Assembly: GCA_020049855.1 (NCBI GenBank)
Contig: JAGVLJ010000001.1
Location: forward strand, 1-64,000
Direction of reading: 5' to 3'
Length of the DNA: 64,000 bases
From: Bacteroidia bacterium
GTDB taxonomy: Bacteria; Bacteroidota; Bacteroidia; UKL13-3
Part shown: piece by piece, positions 18,017 to 26,436 of the stretch
Numbering within the stretch: the first letter of the stretch is position 1
Layout: the number at the start of each line of letters is the position of its first letter
Notes under the pieces: generated by a model
The model's database searches: none
What the model was told of the DNA's origin: nothing
What the model saw: the letters and a program-made list of their open reading frames with translations, nothing else
Program-made: the position numbers and the translations under genes

Positions 18017-19419
18017 TTCCTTTCCAATAAAGCTATATTTTCTACATGGTGTGTATGAGGGAACATATCCACCGGCTGCACCTGTTTAATTTGGTATTGC
18101 TCCTGCATCAGGGCAATATCTCTGGCTTGTGTAGCCGGATTGCAACTTACATATACCACACGTTTTGGCGCAATTTCCATTATCTTTTTCACTACCTCTT
18201 CATGCATCCCAGCGCGGGGCGGGTCGCTTATAATCACTTCGGGTTTGCCGTGTTGTGAAATGAAACCATCATTCAAAACGTCTTTCATATCGCCTGCAAA
18301 AAAATCAATATTTTCTATGTGGTTAAGGATGGCATTTACTTTTGCATCTGCAATGGCTTGTTCAATATATTCTATTCCAATTACTTTTTTTGCCTTTCCA
18401 GCCACAAAAGCCGCAATGGTTCCAACTCCGGTATATAAATCATAGACCAATTCGTTGCCCGTAAGCTGAGCCATCTCCCTTGTTTTACTGTAAAGGTTTA
18501 ATGTTTGCTGTGAATTAGTTTGAAAAAATGATTTAGGGCCAATTTTGAATTTGAGGTTTTCCAGTTTCTCAATGATATGGTCTTTACCGGCAAACAACAG
18601 GATTTCCAAATCACTGATGCTATCATTCTTTTTGTTATTGACTACATACATAAGCGAGGTAATTTGTGGAAACTGGTGGTGTATATGCCTCAAAAGGGCT
18701 ATTCGCTTTTCTTCGTCTTCTTTTGCAAAAGATACAATCACCATTAATTCTCCGCTCAAGGTGTTGCGCACAAAAAGTTGCCGTAGTAGGCCCTCCTGAC
18801 TACGCAGATTAAAAAATGACATTCCGTTTTTTACGGCAAAACTTTTTACGGCAAGCCTGACAGCGTTACTGGGATTGGCCTGCAGATAACAGTGGTTTAT
18901 GTCTATTACTTTATCCCATCGTCCCGGAATATGAAATCCAAGCCCGGCATGCTCTGTTTGGCTTAGTTCATCTTTAGTATCAAGGGAGGTGAGCCATTTA
19001 CGGTTGGTAAAAGTAAACTCCAGTTTATTCCTATAGTATTCGGTTTGCTCAGAACCAAGAATAGGAGACAGTTGTGGAAAGGGAAATTTGCCTATTCGTT
19101 GAAAAGCATCAAGCACTTGTTGTTGTTTATATGTTAATTGAGTGACATAGCTCATGTGTTGCCACTTGCAGCCGCCACAGGTTCCAAAGTGAGCACATAG
19201 GGGCTCGATTCGTTGCGGTGATGGCTCAACGAGGCGTTCAATAGTACCTGTATAATAACTTTTTTTTAATTGTGTGATTTTAATATCGGCTATATCGCCC
19301 GGCACGGCAAAATCAACCAAAATGACCTTGTTATTGTAGCGTGCTATACTTTTCCCTTCTGAACCTGCATTTTCTATTTTAAGCGATGGGATAATCTCGT
19401 TGTAATTCTTTCTTCTCAT
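18013..19419 (-). CDS. rlmD: 23S rRNA (uracil-5-)-methyltransferase, RlmD/RumA type
   Basis: This 468-residue TrmA/RumA-family enzyme makes 5-methyluridine in 23S rRNA. It has an N-terminal TRAM domain (VILVDFAVPGDIADIKITQLKKSYYTG), the [4Fe-4S] Cys cluster CAHFGTCGGCKWQH (near residues 74-86), the SAM-binding blocks SFFQTNSQQTLNLY and VYDLYTGVGTIA, and the catalytic Cys in VVYVSCNPATQARD. A Gram-negative bacterium usually has separate RlmC and RlmD; the exact target uridine here cannot be decided from sequence alone. It is the first gene of its operon. Confidence 0.9.
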   Translation of the reverse strand: MRRKNYNEIIPSLKIENAGSEGKSIARYNNKVILVDFAVPGDIADIKITQLKKSYYTGTIERLVEPSPQRIEPLCAHFGTCGGCKWQHMSYVTQLTYKQQQVLDAFQRIGKFPFPQLSPILGSEQTEYYRNKLEFTFTNRKWLTSLDTKDELSQTEHAGLGFHIPGRWDKVIDINHCYLQANPSNAVRLAVKSFAVKNGMSFFNLRSQEGLLRQLFVRNTLSGELMVIVSFAKEDEEKRIALLRHIHHQFPQITSLMYVVNNKKNDSISDLEILLFAGKDHIIEKLENLKFKIGPKSFFQTNSQQTLNLYSKTREMAQLTGNELVYDLYTGVGTIAAFVAGKAKKVIGIEYIEQAIADAKVNAILNHIENIDFFAGDMKDVLNDGFISQHGKPEVIISDPPRAGMHEEVVKKIMEIAPKRVVYVSCNPATQARDIALMQEQYQIKQVQPVDMFPHTHHVENIALLERK

Positions 19420-19468
19420 AAATCAAGGGTTCGAAAATAGATAAATTCCGGCATTTGCTTTAATTCGC

Positions 19469-20119
19469 ATGGTGGTGCGTTGTATAGTATGTTTATTTTT
19501 TACCCTTTGGGTGCTGAATGTGTACGCGCAAAATATATCCCCTGTTTTTGTATTGCCAAACTATGCTGACACCATACTTGAAGCCGACAGGGATACATGT
19601 ATTGATATCAGCATAAACGCTCCCGAAACGGGAGATTCCGTCATTCTTTGGGGCGAGTCAGAACTATTTATTGATCGCGATACCACCGCTTATTTTCTTG
19701 AGAAAACCGGAATAGGCTCCTTACAGACACGTTTATGTTTTCGAAAGGCGTGCCGAAAGGTACAGGGTGACCCTTATTTTATTACCTTGTACGCACGCGA
19801 CAGTTCCTTTGATACAACAATTCATTATGTACGGGTAAGGTTCAAAAATAGTTTGCAGGAAGAACTGAGCAAGCTGCCCAATGTATTTACCCCCAACGGA
19901 GATAATCTAAATGATACATTTTCGCTCTCGGAAGCTAAGGCTCAATGCGAAAACTTATTTAATGTATACATCTACAACCGCTGGGGACAAGTGGTGTACT
20001 CCAATAATCGCATTTCGTTTAAGTGGGACGGGGGTAATTGTCCGGCAGGAGTTTATTATTACATCATCACCTCGTCAGGAGGAATTAATGCACAGGGAAT
20101 AATTACATTAATTCGTTGA
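19469..20119 (+). CDS. Secreted protein with CHU_C gliding-motility-type C-terminal domain (T9SS type B sorting)
   Basis: This 216-residue protein has a signal peptide ending near VYAQ. The C-terminal 85 residues match the CHU_C domain: LPNVFTPNGDNLNDTF, then YIYNRWGQVVY and W-D-G-x4-P-A-G-V-Y-Y-Y-I-I. This domain directs type B cargo to the T9SS. The N-terminal portion is short and unassigned, so this may be a minimal cargo or a passenger remnant. Its end overlaps the convergent thioredoxin-like gene by 12 bases. Confidence 0.82.
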   Translation: MVVRCIVCLFFTLWVLNVYAQNISPVFVLPNYADTILEADRDTCIDISINAPETGDSVILWGESELFIDRDTTAYFLEKTGIGSLQTRLCFRKACRKVQGDPYFITLYARDSSFDTTIHYVRVRFKNSLQEELSKLPNVFTPNGDNLNDTFSLSEAKAQCENLFNVYIYNRWGQVVYSNNRISFKWDGGNCPAGVYYYIITSSGGINAQGIITLIR

Positions 20120-20581
20120 AGTGGCTTCGTTTACAATTGAATTGAGCAATTGATTAAAATCTACCGGCTTCATGTAGCCCGGTTGAATAACCAATCTATT
20201 TTTAGTAGTGAGAATAAAATACGTGGTAGGGTATCCAAGTCGTTGATTATTAGATAGCATCATTAATAACTCGGCTCCGCTATACGTTTGTCCATTCAAC
20301 TCATACCGGATATCAGATATCTCAGGATTAAATTTTACAGGAACAAAATACTTGTTGATGGTTTTGATCACTTCAGGGTCTGTGTAGGTATCGGCATCCA
20401 TTTTTTTGCACCAGCCACACCAAGTTGTATAGGCATCTACCAACACTATTTTTTTTTCTTTAGTTGCCTTGGGGTATCCTGAGTTCCAGCTTTCCCACTT
20501 AATTCCTTCTTCGGCAGGATGCACTACAAATCCCATAAGCGGGAGAAGTAAGAGCGGAAGAAAAAATAGTAAAATACGCAT
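20108..20581 (-). CDS. Exported thioredoxin-fold protein with WCGWCKK motif
   Basis: This protein of about 157 residues has an N-terminal hydrophobic export or anchor segment (MRILLFFLPLLLLPLMGFV). The thioredoxin domain has IVLVDAYTTWCGWCKKMD with the active-site CxxC and the cis-Pro region GYPTTYFIL. It resembles the DUF255/thiol-disulfide group of periplasmic thioredoxin-like proteins, probably reducing disulfides or aiding cytochrome maturation. The first possible ATG is at 20599, but six codons later the ATG at 20581 begins a typical signal sequence and is preferred. The partner is unknown. Confidence 0.8.
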   Translation of the reverse strand: MRILLFFLPLLLLPLMGFVVHPAEEGIKWESWNSGYPKATKEKKIVLVDAYTTWCGWCKKMDADTYTDPEVIKTINKYFVPVKFNPEISDIRYELNGQTYSGAELLMMLSNNQRLGYPTTYFILTTKNRLVIQPGYMKPVDFNQLLNSIVNEATSTN

Positions 20582-20728
20582 AGAGTCCCTTATGGTCAAA
20601 AATTATTCCAAACCGCAATATATAAAACTGTACGAACTCAGCGGCAAAAAATACCTGCTTAACGGAAAAATACTTACTTACAGGTAAATGTAGTTGCAAA
20701 GATGCACAAGGTTCTTGAATTTGTGGGC

Positions 20729-21085
20729 ATGAAAACAATACTTGTGGTAGATGACGAAGTTATATTGCGTGAATACGTAACCGAATTGCTGGAACTGGAA
20801 GATTTTAAAGCTATAGGAGTTTCATCGGGAACCGAGGCACTTGCCGAAATAAGTCGTCAAAAACCCGACTTGGTTATTTGCGATATGTTTTTGAGAGAAG
20901 AAACCGCACTTGATTTACTTCATAAAATAAATACAACGGCAGGAGGAAATATTCCGTTCGTTCTTATATCAGGCGAAATTACCAATGAACTTTTGGAAAA
21001 AGGAAAGCAGCAGGGAGTAAAGGCTTTTATTAAAAAACCGTATGAAAGCGATATATTTCTAAACACTATTCGTAAGGTTCTTTAA
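20729..21085 (+). CDS. Single-domain response regulator receiver
   Basis: This 118-residue CheY-like protein has no output domain. The acidic pocket is D8 and D9 (ILVVDDE), the phospho-acceptor is D52 (LVICDMFL), and the K-P pair is at residues 103-104 (FIKKPYES). An ATG at 20702 opens the frame nine codons earlier, but the family begins at MKTILVVDDE. It is the first member of a same-strand block with two kinase-like TPR proteins, a LytS-like protein and a LytTR regulator, so it probably accepts phosphate from the intact kinase downstream. Confidence 0.88.
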   Translation: MKTILVVDDEVILREYVTELLELEDFKAIGVSSGTEALAEISRQKPDLVICDMFLREETALDLLHKINTTAGGNIPFVLISGEITNELLEKGKQQGVKAFIKKPYESDIFLNTIRKVL

Positions 21086-21162
21086 TCATTTTTTAGCCCC
21101 GATAGGCACATTGAGTTCTAAATAGTATATTAGCCTTGTAAATGCGATAGTAGCTAAGTGGT

Positions 21163-23157
21163 ATGAACCAACTTATAAAAATACACTTTTTTTTAATTCT
21201 GCTTTCTGTTACGCTAAGCACAATGGCCACTGTTACCGATAGCCTCGAAAAAGTTTTGCAATTTTCAATGCCTGATTCAACGCGCATTCAGGTAATGGGC
21301 GATTTGTGTTTTGCCTACCGCGCGAGCAATGCCGACAAGGCAAAATATTTTGGAAAGGAGGCACTGAAACTTTCATTAAAAACAAACAATCTGAAAGGAA
21401 TTGCTCAGTCATATAACGATTTGGGTATTCTGTTTTTCGATGAGGGGAATTATCCAAAAGCAATAGAATACTATAATGAATCCTTAAAGATAAGACAAAA
21501 ACTTGGAGATGAGAAAGGAATTGCAGCTATATATAACAAACTGGGGATTTTGCATCAAACAAAAGGGGAGTTTAAAGAGGCTCTTGGTTTTCAGTTTAAG
21601 GCTTTAAAAATTTACGAAGCCATTTCATTTGACTATGGAACGTCCTATTGCCTTAACAATATTGCCATCATTTATTACAACCTGAATAAATATGATGAGT
21701 CGCTTAAATTTCACAAGCAGTCTCTTTCCATTAAAGAGAAAATTAACGATCAATCGGGTATCAGTGGCTCGCTAAGCAATATCGGAAACATCTATTTCTC
21801 TCAGAAAAACTATTCTGAAGCGATTTCTCATTTTAAAAAGGCAGAGAAAATACAAAGAGAAAGAGAGGAGATTTATTATCTGGCAAGTACGCTCAACAAT
21901 TTAGGATCGTGCTACAAAAATTTAGAGAACTATAAAGAAGCCCTGAAGTATATTACCGAGTCGTATACCATCAGACTAAAACTGAATGATAAAGTTGGCC
22001 AAACCTCATGCCTCTTAAATACTGCACAAATTCAAATGCTCCGCAATCAATTTGGCTCTGCCATTGAGATGCTGCACAAAGGCCTTTCCATTGCACATGA
22101 ACTTGGGGCGAAAGATGAACTGGAAAACTATTATGAAAACCTGTCGGAAGCATACAAAGCAACAGGAGAACACAAAAAAGCACTCAGCTATTTTAAGTTA
22201 AGAAACGCTTATCGCGATTCGATTTACAGCGAGGAAAACAATAAGCAGATTGCCGAAATGCAAACCAAGTACGATACAGAGAAAAAAGAACAGCAAATTG
22301 AGTTGCTTACCCGCGAAAAGAAAATTAACGAAATAGTAAACGAACGAAAACAAAATACGCTTTTGTTAAGTTCAGCCGGATTGGGCTTAGCGGTGGTGCT
22401 GGTGCTTATAATTCTGTTCATGTACAGGCAAAAGGAAACGGCCAATAAAAGACTCATTCTACTTGATAAAGAAAAAAACGAGTTCCTTGGTATTGCCGCC
22501 CACGATCTGAAAAACCCCCTGCAAACCATTATAGGATTTTGCCAAATGCAGGCAGACTATTTTGACAAGCTCTCGAAAGAAAAAATTCTTAAATACTCTC
22601 AAAACATTGAGATTTCTGCCCGTAGAATGATTGAGTTAATAAATAATCTTCTTGACATTAACGCCATAGAGCAAGGGCGAATAAAAGGCAATCCCGAATT
22701 TTTTGATATGTATGAACAGGTATCCAAAACCCTGTCGAATTTCGATTATGCCGCTAAACAAAAAAATATTCAGTTTGTGCTTACCCGTAAAAATTCATTA
22801 ACGATTACCACCGATCGCTATATGTTTGCTCAGGTGTTTGAAAACTTAATGAGTAATGCCCTCAAATATTCTCCTACAAATAAGAAAATTTTCGTTGACC
22901 TGTTCTCTGACCAAATGACGGCCGGTTTTAGTATAAAGGATGAAGGACCTGGAATGAATACCGAAGACAAGAAAAAAATGTTTGGTAAGTTCACCCGATT
23001 AAGTGCCCGGCCTACCGGGGGCGAAACCAGCAATGGTCTTGGTCTTTCCATTGTGAAAAAACTTACTGATTTAATGGGAGGAAATATAATCTGCCAATCA
23101 GAGCTCGGTGACGGATGCTGTTTTATTGTGCGCTTTCCAATAACAACAGCCGTATGA
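21163..23157 (+). CDS. TPR-sensor hybrid-free histidine kinase, catalytically intact
   Basis: This 664-residue protein has a signal-like N-terminal segment, then a series of tetratricopeptide repeats (about residues 40-360; for example IAQSYNDLGILFFDEGNYPKAIEYYNES). A coiled-coil, one membrane helix (about 400-421) and a kinase core follow. The HisKA H-box is intact with H447 (LGIAAHDLKNPLQTI). In the ATPase domain N561 and N565 (ENLMSNALKYS), D593 (DEGPGMN) and the NGLGLSIV lid are present. The TPR part is therefore likely to be periplasmic. The stop overlaps the next ATG in ATGA. It is the only member of the block with a complete catalytic set. Confidence 0.88.
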   Translation: MNQLIKIHFFLILLSVTLSTMATVTDSLEKVLQFSMPDSTRIQVMGDLCFAYRASNADKAKYFGKEALKLSLKTNNLKGIAQSYNDLGILFFDEGNYPKAIEYYNESLKIRQKLGDEKGIAAIYNKLGILHQTKGEFKEALGFQFKALKIYEAISFDYGTSYCLNNIAIIYYNLNKYDESLKFHKQSLSIKEKINDQSGISGSLSNIGNIYFSQKNYSEAISHFKKAEKIQREREEIYYLASTLNNLGSCYKNLENYKEALKYITESYTIRLKLNDKVGQTSCLLNTAQIQMLRNQFGSAIEMLHKGLSIAHELGAKDELENYYENLSEAYKATGEHKKALSYFKLRNAYRDSIYSEENNKQIAEMQTKYDTEKKEQQIELLTREKKINEIVNERKQNTLLLSSAGLGLAVVLVLIILFMYRQKETANKRLILLDKEKNEFLGIAAHDLKNPLQTIIGFCQMQADYFDKLSKEKILKYSQNIEISARRMIELINNLLDINAIEQGRIKGNPEFFDMYEQVSKTLSNFDYAAKQKNIQFVLTRKNSLTITTDRYMFAQVFENLMSNALKYSPTNKKIFVDLFSDQMTAGFSIKDEGPGMNTEDKKKMFGKFTRLSARPTGGETSNGLGLSIVKKLTDLMGGNIICQSELGDGCCFIVRFPITTAV

Positions 23158-24965
23158 AAAAAACGCTCCTTTTATTTTTGCATGCTGTTGCAATTTTTGC
23201 AGCTGGTGCTGTGAGCAGGGAACAACAACGAATTGACAGCCTCGAGGCTTTGCTTTCGACCACAACCGACACCACCCGAATGAGCATTTTACTCATTCTT
23301 TGTGGTGACTATATGAAAGCGGATCCCAAAAAGTTACTTTCCTATGGTACAGAGTTGGAGCATTTAGCTAACGCATCGGGTAACTGGGACTATAAAGCAC
23401 AGGGATTGCGCTATAAAGGAATTGGATTAAAGGCTACTGGCAAGTATAAGGAATCGGGGGATGCTTATCTTAAAGCACTCAAAATTTTCGAATCGCACCA
23501 AGATATTTTTGGTTCAGCCTCGTGCAATAATAGTTTAGGGGCACTTTATTTTAGCCTTAACGAATTAAGCAAAGCCGAATACTACTACCTTAAAACTATT
23601 GAACAATCAAAAAAGGCCGGTATTGACCGATTCCTTCCGTCAGCCTACAACAACTTAGGTGCCGTATATGCCATGCAAAAAAAGTATAATCAGGCATTGA
23701 TGTATTTTAACGAAGGGCTGAAACTGCGATTAAAGCAAAAAGACGAGTATGGTATTGCTTCGAGCTACGGAAACCTTGGACGCATTTACACGATTTTGGG
23801 TAGGTTTAAAAAAGCACTCGAGTTTCAGAAAAAAAGTCTTTCAATAAGAGAAACACTGAAAGACGAAGAAGGAGTTGCCAATACGCTGAACAATATCGGA
23901 GAAATATTTCTGGATGAGAAAAATTTTAACGAAGCCATAATCTGGTTTAATAAAGGGCTGGCGATTGCCAAACTGTTCGGGTATCAGGAATTAATCCGGT
24001 CGAGCTACGAGGCACTTTCCGAATGCCATGAAGGGTTGAAAAATTATGCGGCAGCGCATGAATATTTGAGTTTGAGTGTGGCCATAAAAGACAGCATGAT
24101 GAATATTGAGAACCGGAATCAGCTGGAGGAACTGACTACTCAATACGAAACCGAAAAGAAAGAACAGCAAATAAAAATACTTGCTAAAAACAACGAAATA
24201 AAAGAAGCAGAAAACAGCCGGAAACAACTATACATTTACCTTATTCTATCCGGTTCGGCTGTGGTGGTGGTGTTGCTTTTTGTTTTAATGCGCCTGTATA
24301 AACAAAAGGAACTGGCAAACAAAAAACTTAAAAAACTTGATGAGGAAAAAAACGAATTTTTAGGTTTGGCTGCGACCGATTTAAAAAAACCGCTCACCAC
24401 CATAATAGATTATTGCCGCATGCAGGCCGATTATTTTGATAAGCTCAATAAGGAAAAAATTCTTAAACACTCGGCCAATATCAAATTAGCTGCCTCCAAA
24501 ATGGTAGACCTCATCAGCAATTTGCTTGATGTAAATGCCATTGAGCAGGGAAGAATAAAAAACAATCCGGAGCGTATTGATTTGAATAAATTTTTTGACG
24601 ACTTGTTTAAAGAGTTTGAACAACATGCCAGAGAAAAAAATATTACCTTTAAAATAGACAACTCAGGCGGAAGCTACCATGTACATGCCGACCACCGCCT
24701 GCTGACACATGTAACCGAAAATCTGCTGGCAAATTCATTGAAAAATACAGACTCAAACACCCATATTTTTATAAAGTTACTTAAAAAAGAAGGCAAAGCG
24801 GGATACGAATTAACGGATTCAAAAAATCAGAAAACAAACAGCCAAGATGTCATTTTAGCAATGGGCATTATTAAGCGGATGCTGAACATAATGCAAGCCG
24901 AAATTGAAGTGAAAAACGACTCCTTCAGGGGCTCAGTGGTCACCATTTTATTAAGCGAAGGATGA
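23154..24965 (+). CDS. TPR histidine-kinase-like protein lacking the phospho-acceptor His and ATP-binding motifs (pseudokinase)
   Basis: This 603-residue paralog of the preceding gene has the same layout: signal sequence, TPR array, membrane helix, kinase-like region. The H-box reads LAATDLKKPLTT, so the phospho-accepting His is replaced by Thr408. In the ATPase-like region the N-box is altered (ENLLANSLKNT), no DxGxG motif is present where the intact kinase has DEGPG, and the lid is absent. The frame is fully open with normal composition, so this is a maintained protein rather than a decayed gene. I infer an inactive kinase acting by dimerisation or ligand sensing. ATG 23154 is chosen over the longer frame beginning at 23115. 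Confidence 0.8.
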   Translation: MKKTLLLFLHAVAIFAAGAVSREQQRIDSLEALLSTTTDTTRMSILLILCGDYMKADPKKLLSYGTELEHLANASGNWDYKAQGLRYKGIGLKATGKYKESGDAYLKALKIFESHQDIFGSASCNNSLGALYFSLNELSKAEYYYLKTIEQSKKAGIDRFLPSAYNNLGAVYAMQKKYNQALMYFNEGLKLRLKQKDEYGIASSYGNLGRIYTILGRFKKALEFQKKSLSIRETLKDEEGVANTLNNIGEIFLDEKNFNEAIIWFNKGLAIAKLFGYQELIRSSYEALSECHEGLKNYAAAHEYLSLSVAIKDSMMNIENRNQLEELTTQYETEKKEQQIKILAKNNEIKEAENSRKQLYIYLILSGSAVVVVLLFVLMRLYKQKELANKKLKKLDEEKNEFLGLAATDLKKPLTTIIDYCRMQADYFDKLNKEKILKHSANIKLAASKMVDLISNLLDVNAIEQGRIKNNPERIDLNKFFDDLFKEFEQHAREKNITFKIDNSGGSYHVHADHRLLTHVTENLLANSLKNTDSNTHIFIKLLKKEGKAGYELTDSKNQKTNSQDVILAMGIIKRMLNIMQAEIEVKNDSFRGSVVTILLSEG

Positions 24966-25576
24966 TGATGAATAAAAACAAACTTCACCTACAAGGGTTA
25001 AAATATCAGCTTAGTTCACATTTTTTATTTAACGTATTGAACACCGTGAGGGCACTCACGCGAAAAAACACCGAAAAGGCTGCAAGTATAATAACCCTTA
25101 CCAGCGAATACCTGCGGTATGCCCTGCATAAACTCGATCATTTTGAAACCACATTGGGCGAAGAAAAAAACGGTATTGAACTTTTCCTGCATTTACAGTC
25201 ATATCGTTTTCATGATCCCATCGTTATGAGATGGAATATTCCCGAAAATCTTCTGCTTGCCAAAATTCCTTCCTTTCTATTGCAGCCACTAATAGAGTCG
25301 CTTTATAAAAAAGCAGATAAAGATGCCGAAGGAAGACAACAAATAGCTCTTGAAGCACTCGTAAAAAATAAAAATCTGATTCTGTCCATTTACTGCCCAA
25401 AATGCCTTCCCGACAAAGAAGCAGCAGGTATCTTTGTTCCTAAAAGTGACGTAGAACAAGGGGTGGAACAAGTTTATGTTCTATTGCGAGAGTTATATGA
25501 AGGAAAGGCTGAAATAGAAATCATTGAAAAAGGGAACTCAAAAAAAATTCGGCTCCAAATTCCATATAAAACATGA
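24962..25576 (+). CDS. LytS/YehU-type kinase-like protein with degenerate ATPase region, no membrane domain
   Basis: This 204-residue protein matches the phosphoacceptor part of the His_kinase family paired with LytTR regulators: LKYQLSSHFLFNVLNTVRALTRKN retains H20 and the HFLFN core, although the usual Pro before His is Ser. Family members normally continue with a Q-P-L-V-E-N N-box and a DNGxG motif. Here the equivalent reads FLLQPLIESLYKKA, with Ser for the ATP-binding Asn, and the D-N-G block is missing. There is no sensor or membrane domain. It overlaps the pseudokinase and the LytTR gene by 4 bases each, so the three are translationally coupled. Confidence 0.72.
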   Translation: MMMNKNKLHLQGLKYQLSSHFLFNVLNTVRALTRKNTEKAASIITLTSEYLRYALHKLDHFETTLGEEKNGIELFLHLQSYRFHDPIVMRWNIPENLLLAKIPSFLLQPLIESLYKKADKDAEGRQQIALEALVKNKNLILSIYCPKCLPDKEAAGIFVPKSDVEQGVEQVYVLLRELYEGKAEIEIIEKGNSKKIRLQIPYKT

Positions 25577-26310
25577 AAACAAAATTAAAAGCAATAATTG
25601 TAGATGACGAACCCTATGCACGTGCAGAGCTGGCAGAGTTGCTGGTGTCCTACAATAGGGTTGAACTAATTGGAGAAGCAGGCTCTCTCACAGAGGCTGT
25701 AGAAATGATTGAAACAAATAAGCCCGATGTGGTTTTTTTGGATATTGAGATGAATGGAGAAAATGGCTTTGAATTACTCAACCTGTGCGATATTGAATTT
25801 AAAACCGTTTTTGTAACCGCCTATAATCAATATGCCATACGAGCTTTTGAGGTAAACGCCATTGACTACCTTCTTAAACCCGTGAATACACAACGACTTG
25901 CACAAACATTAAAAAAATTAGGAGACCTGACAAGTGCTGAGCAGGAAGCCTCAAGCGGCTTACCAAAGCTTACTGCCAATGACCGCCTGTTAGTTACCCT
26001 TAGCCGAAAAATGAACTTTATAAAAATCTGTGATATTAAATACATAGTAGCAGCCGGAGATTATTCAGAACTGGTTACCGTGAATAACGAGCATGCTTTG
26101 GTACAACGTAAAATGCGTGAGTGGGAAGTTCAGTTGCCCGAAAAAAACTTTCAGCGTATTCACCGCACCACCATTATCAACCTTGATTTTGTTGACAAAA
26201 TTGAACGATACGGAAAAGAAAATGCCCTCGTGTTTATGAAAGGGGTTGAAAAGCACCTTGACATTAGTAAAAACTACCTCTCCGAATTAAAAAGCCGGTT
26301 TAAAGTATAG
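25573..26310 (+). CDS. LytTR-family response regulator
   Basis: This 245-residue transcription factor has a receiver domain with D11 and D12, phospho-acceptor D57 (VVFLDIEMNGENG), T82 and K102 (YLLKPVNT). A LytTR DNA-binding domain follows at about residues 135-240 (LSRKMNFIKICDIKYIVAAGDYSELV, then FQRIHRTTIINLDFVDKI). LytTR proteins bind short direct repeats upstream of genes for adhesion or extracellular functions. It is the last gene of the signalling block and is followed at once by the giant repeat protein gene on the same strand, its most obvious target. Confidence 0.92.
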   Translation: MKTKLKAIIVDDEPYARAELAELLVSYNRVELIGEAGSLTEAVEMIETNKPDVVFLDIEMNGENGFELLNLCDIEFKTVFVTAYNQYAIRAFEVNAIDYLLKPVNTQRLAQTLKKLGDLTSAEQEASSGLPKLTANDRLLVTLSRKMNFIKICDIKYIVAAGDYSELVTVNNEHALVQRKMREWEVQLPEKNFQRIHRTTIINLDFVDKIERYGKENALVFMKGVEKHLDISKNYLSELKSRFKV

Positions 26311-26346
26311 GCATTACCCCTTGCTTTCGCTGTATTCACCGATTCA

Positions 26347-26364
26347 TTTCGCCATTGGGCGAAA
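26347..26364 (+). promoter_or_regulatory. Hairpin between the LytTR gene and the giant repeat protein
   Basis: A perfect 7-bp inverted repeat, TTTCGCC-ATTG-GGCGAAA, lies 36 bases after the LytTR stop and 28 bases before the predicted -7 box. It has no T tract, so it is more likely a regulatory dyad or weak attenuator than a classic terminator. Confidence 0.4.
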
Positions 26365-26392
26365 ATGGTGCATAGTTGCTGTTTTCGTTAAA

Positions 26393-26400
26393 TACTTTTG
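26393..26400 (+). promoter_or_regulatory. Putative -7 promoter box of the giant repeat protein gene
   Basis: TACTTTTG fits the Bacteroidota TAnnTTTG consensus and leaves a leader of about 30 bases before the ATG at 26437. No convincing -33 TTG lies at the usual spacing, which is compatible with activator dependence. Confidence 0.42.
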
Positions 26401-26436
26401 ATTGCTATTATTTTCCCAAAATTAAAACCCTACAAT

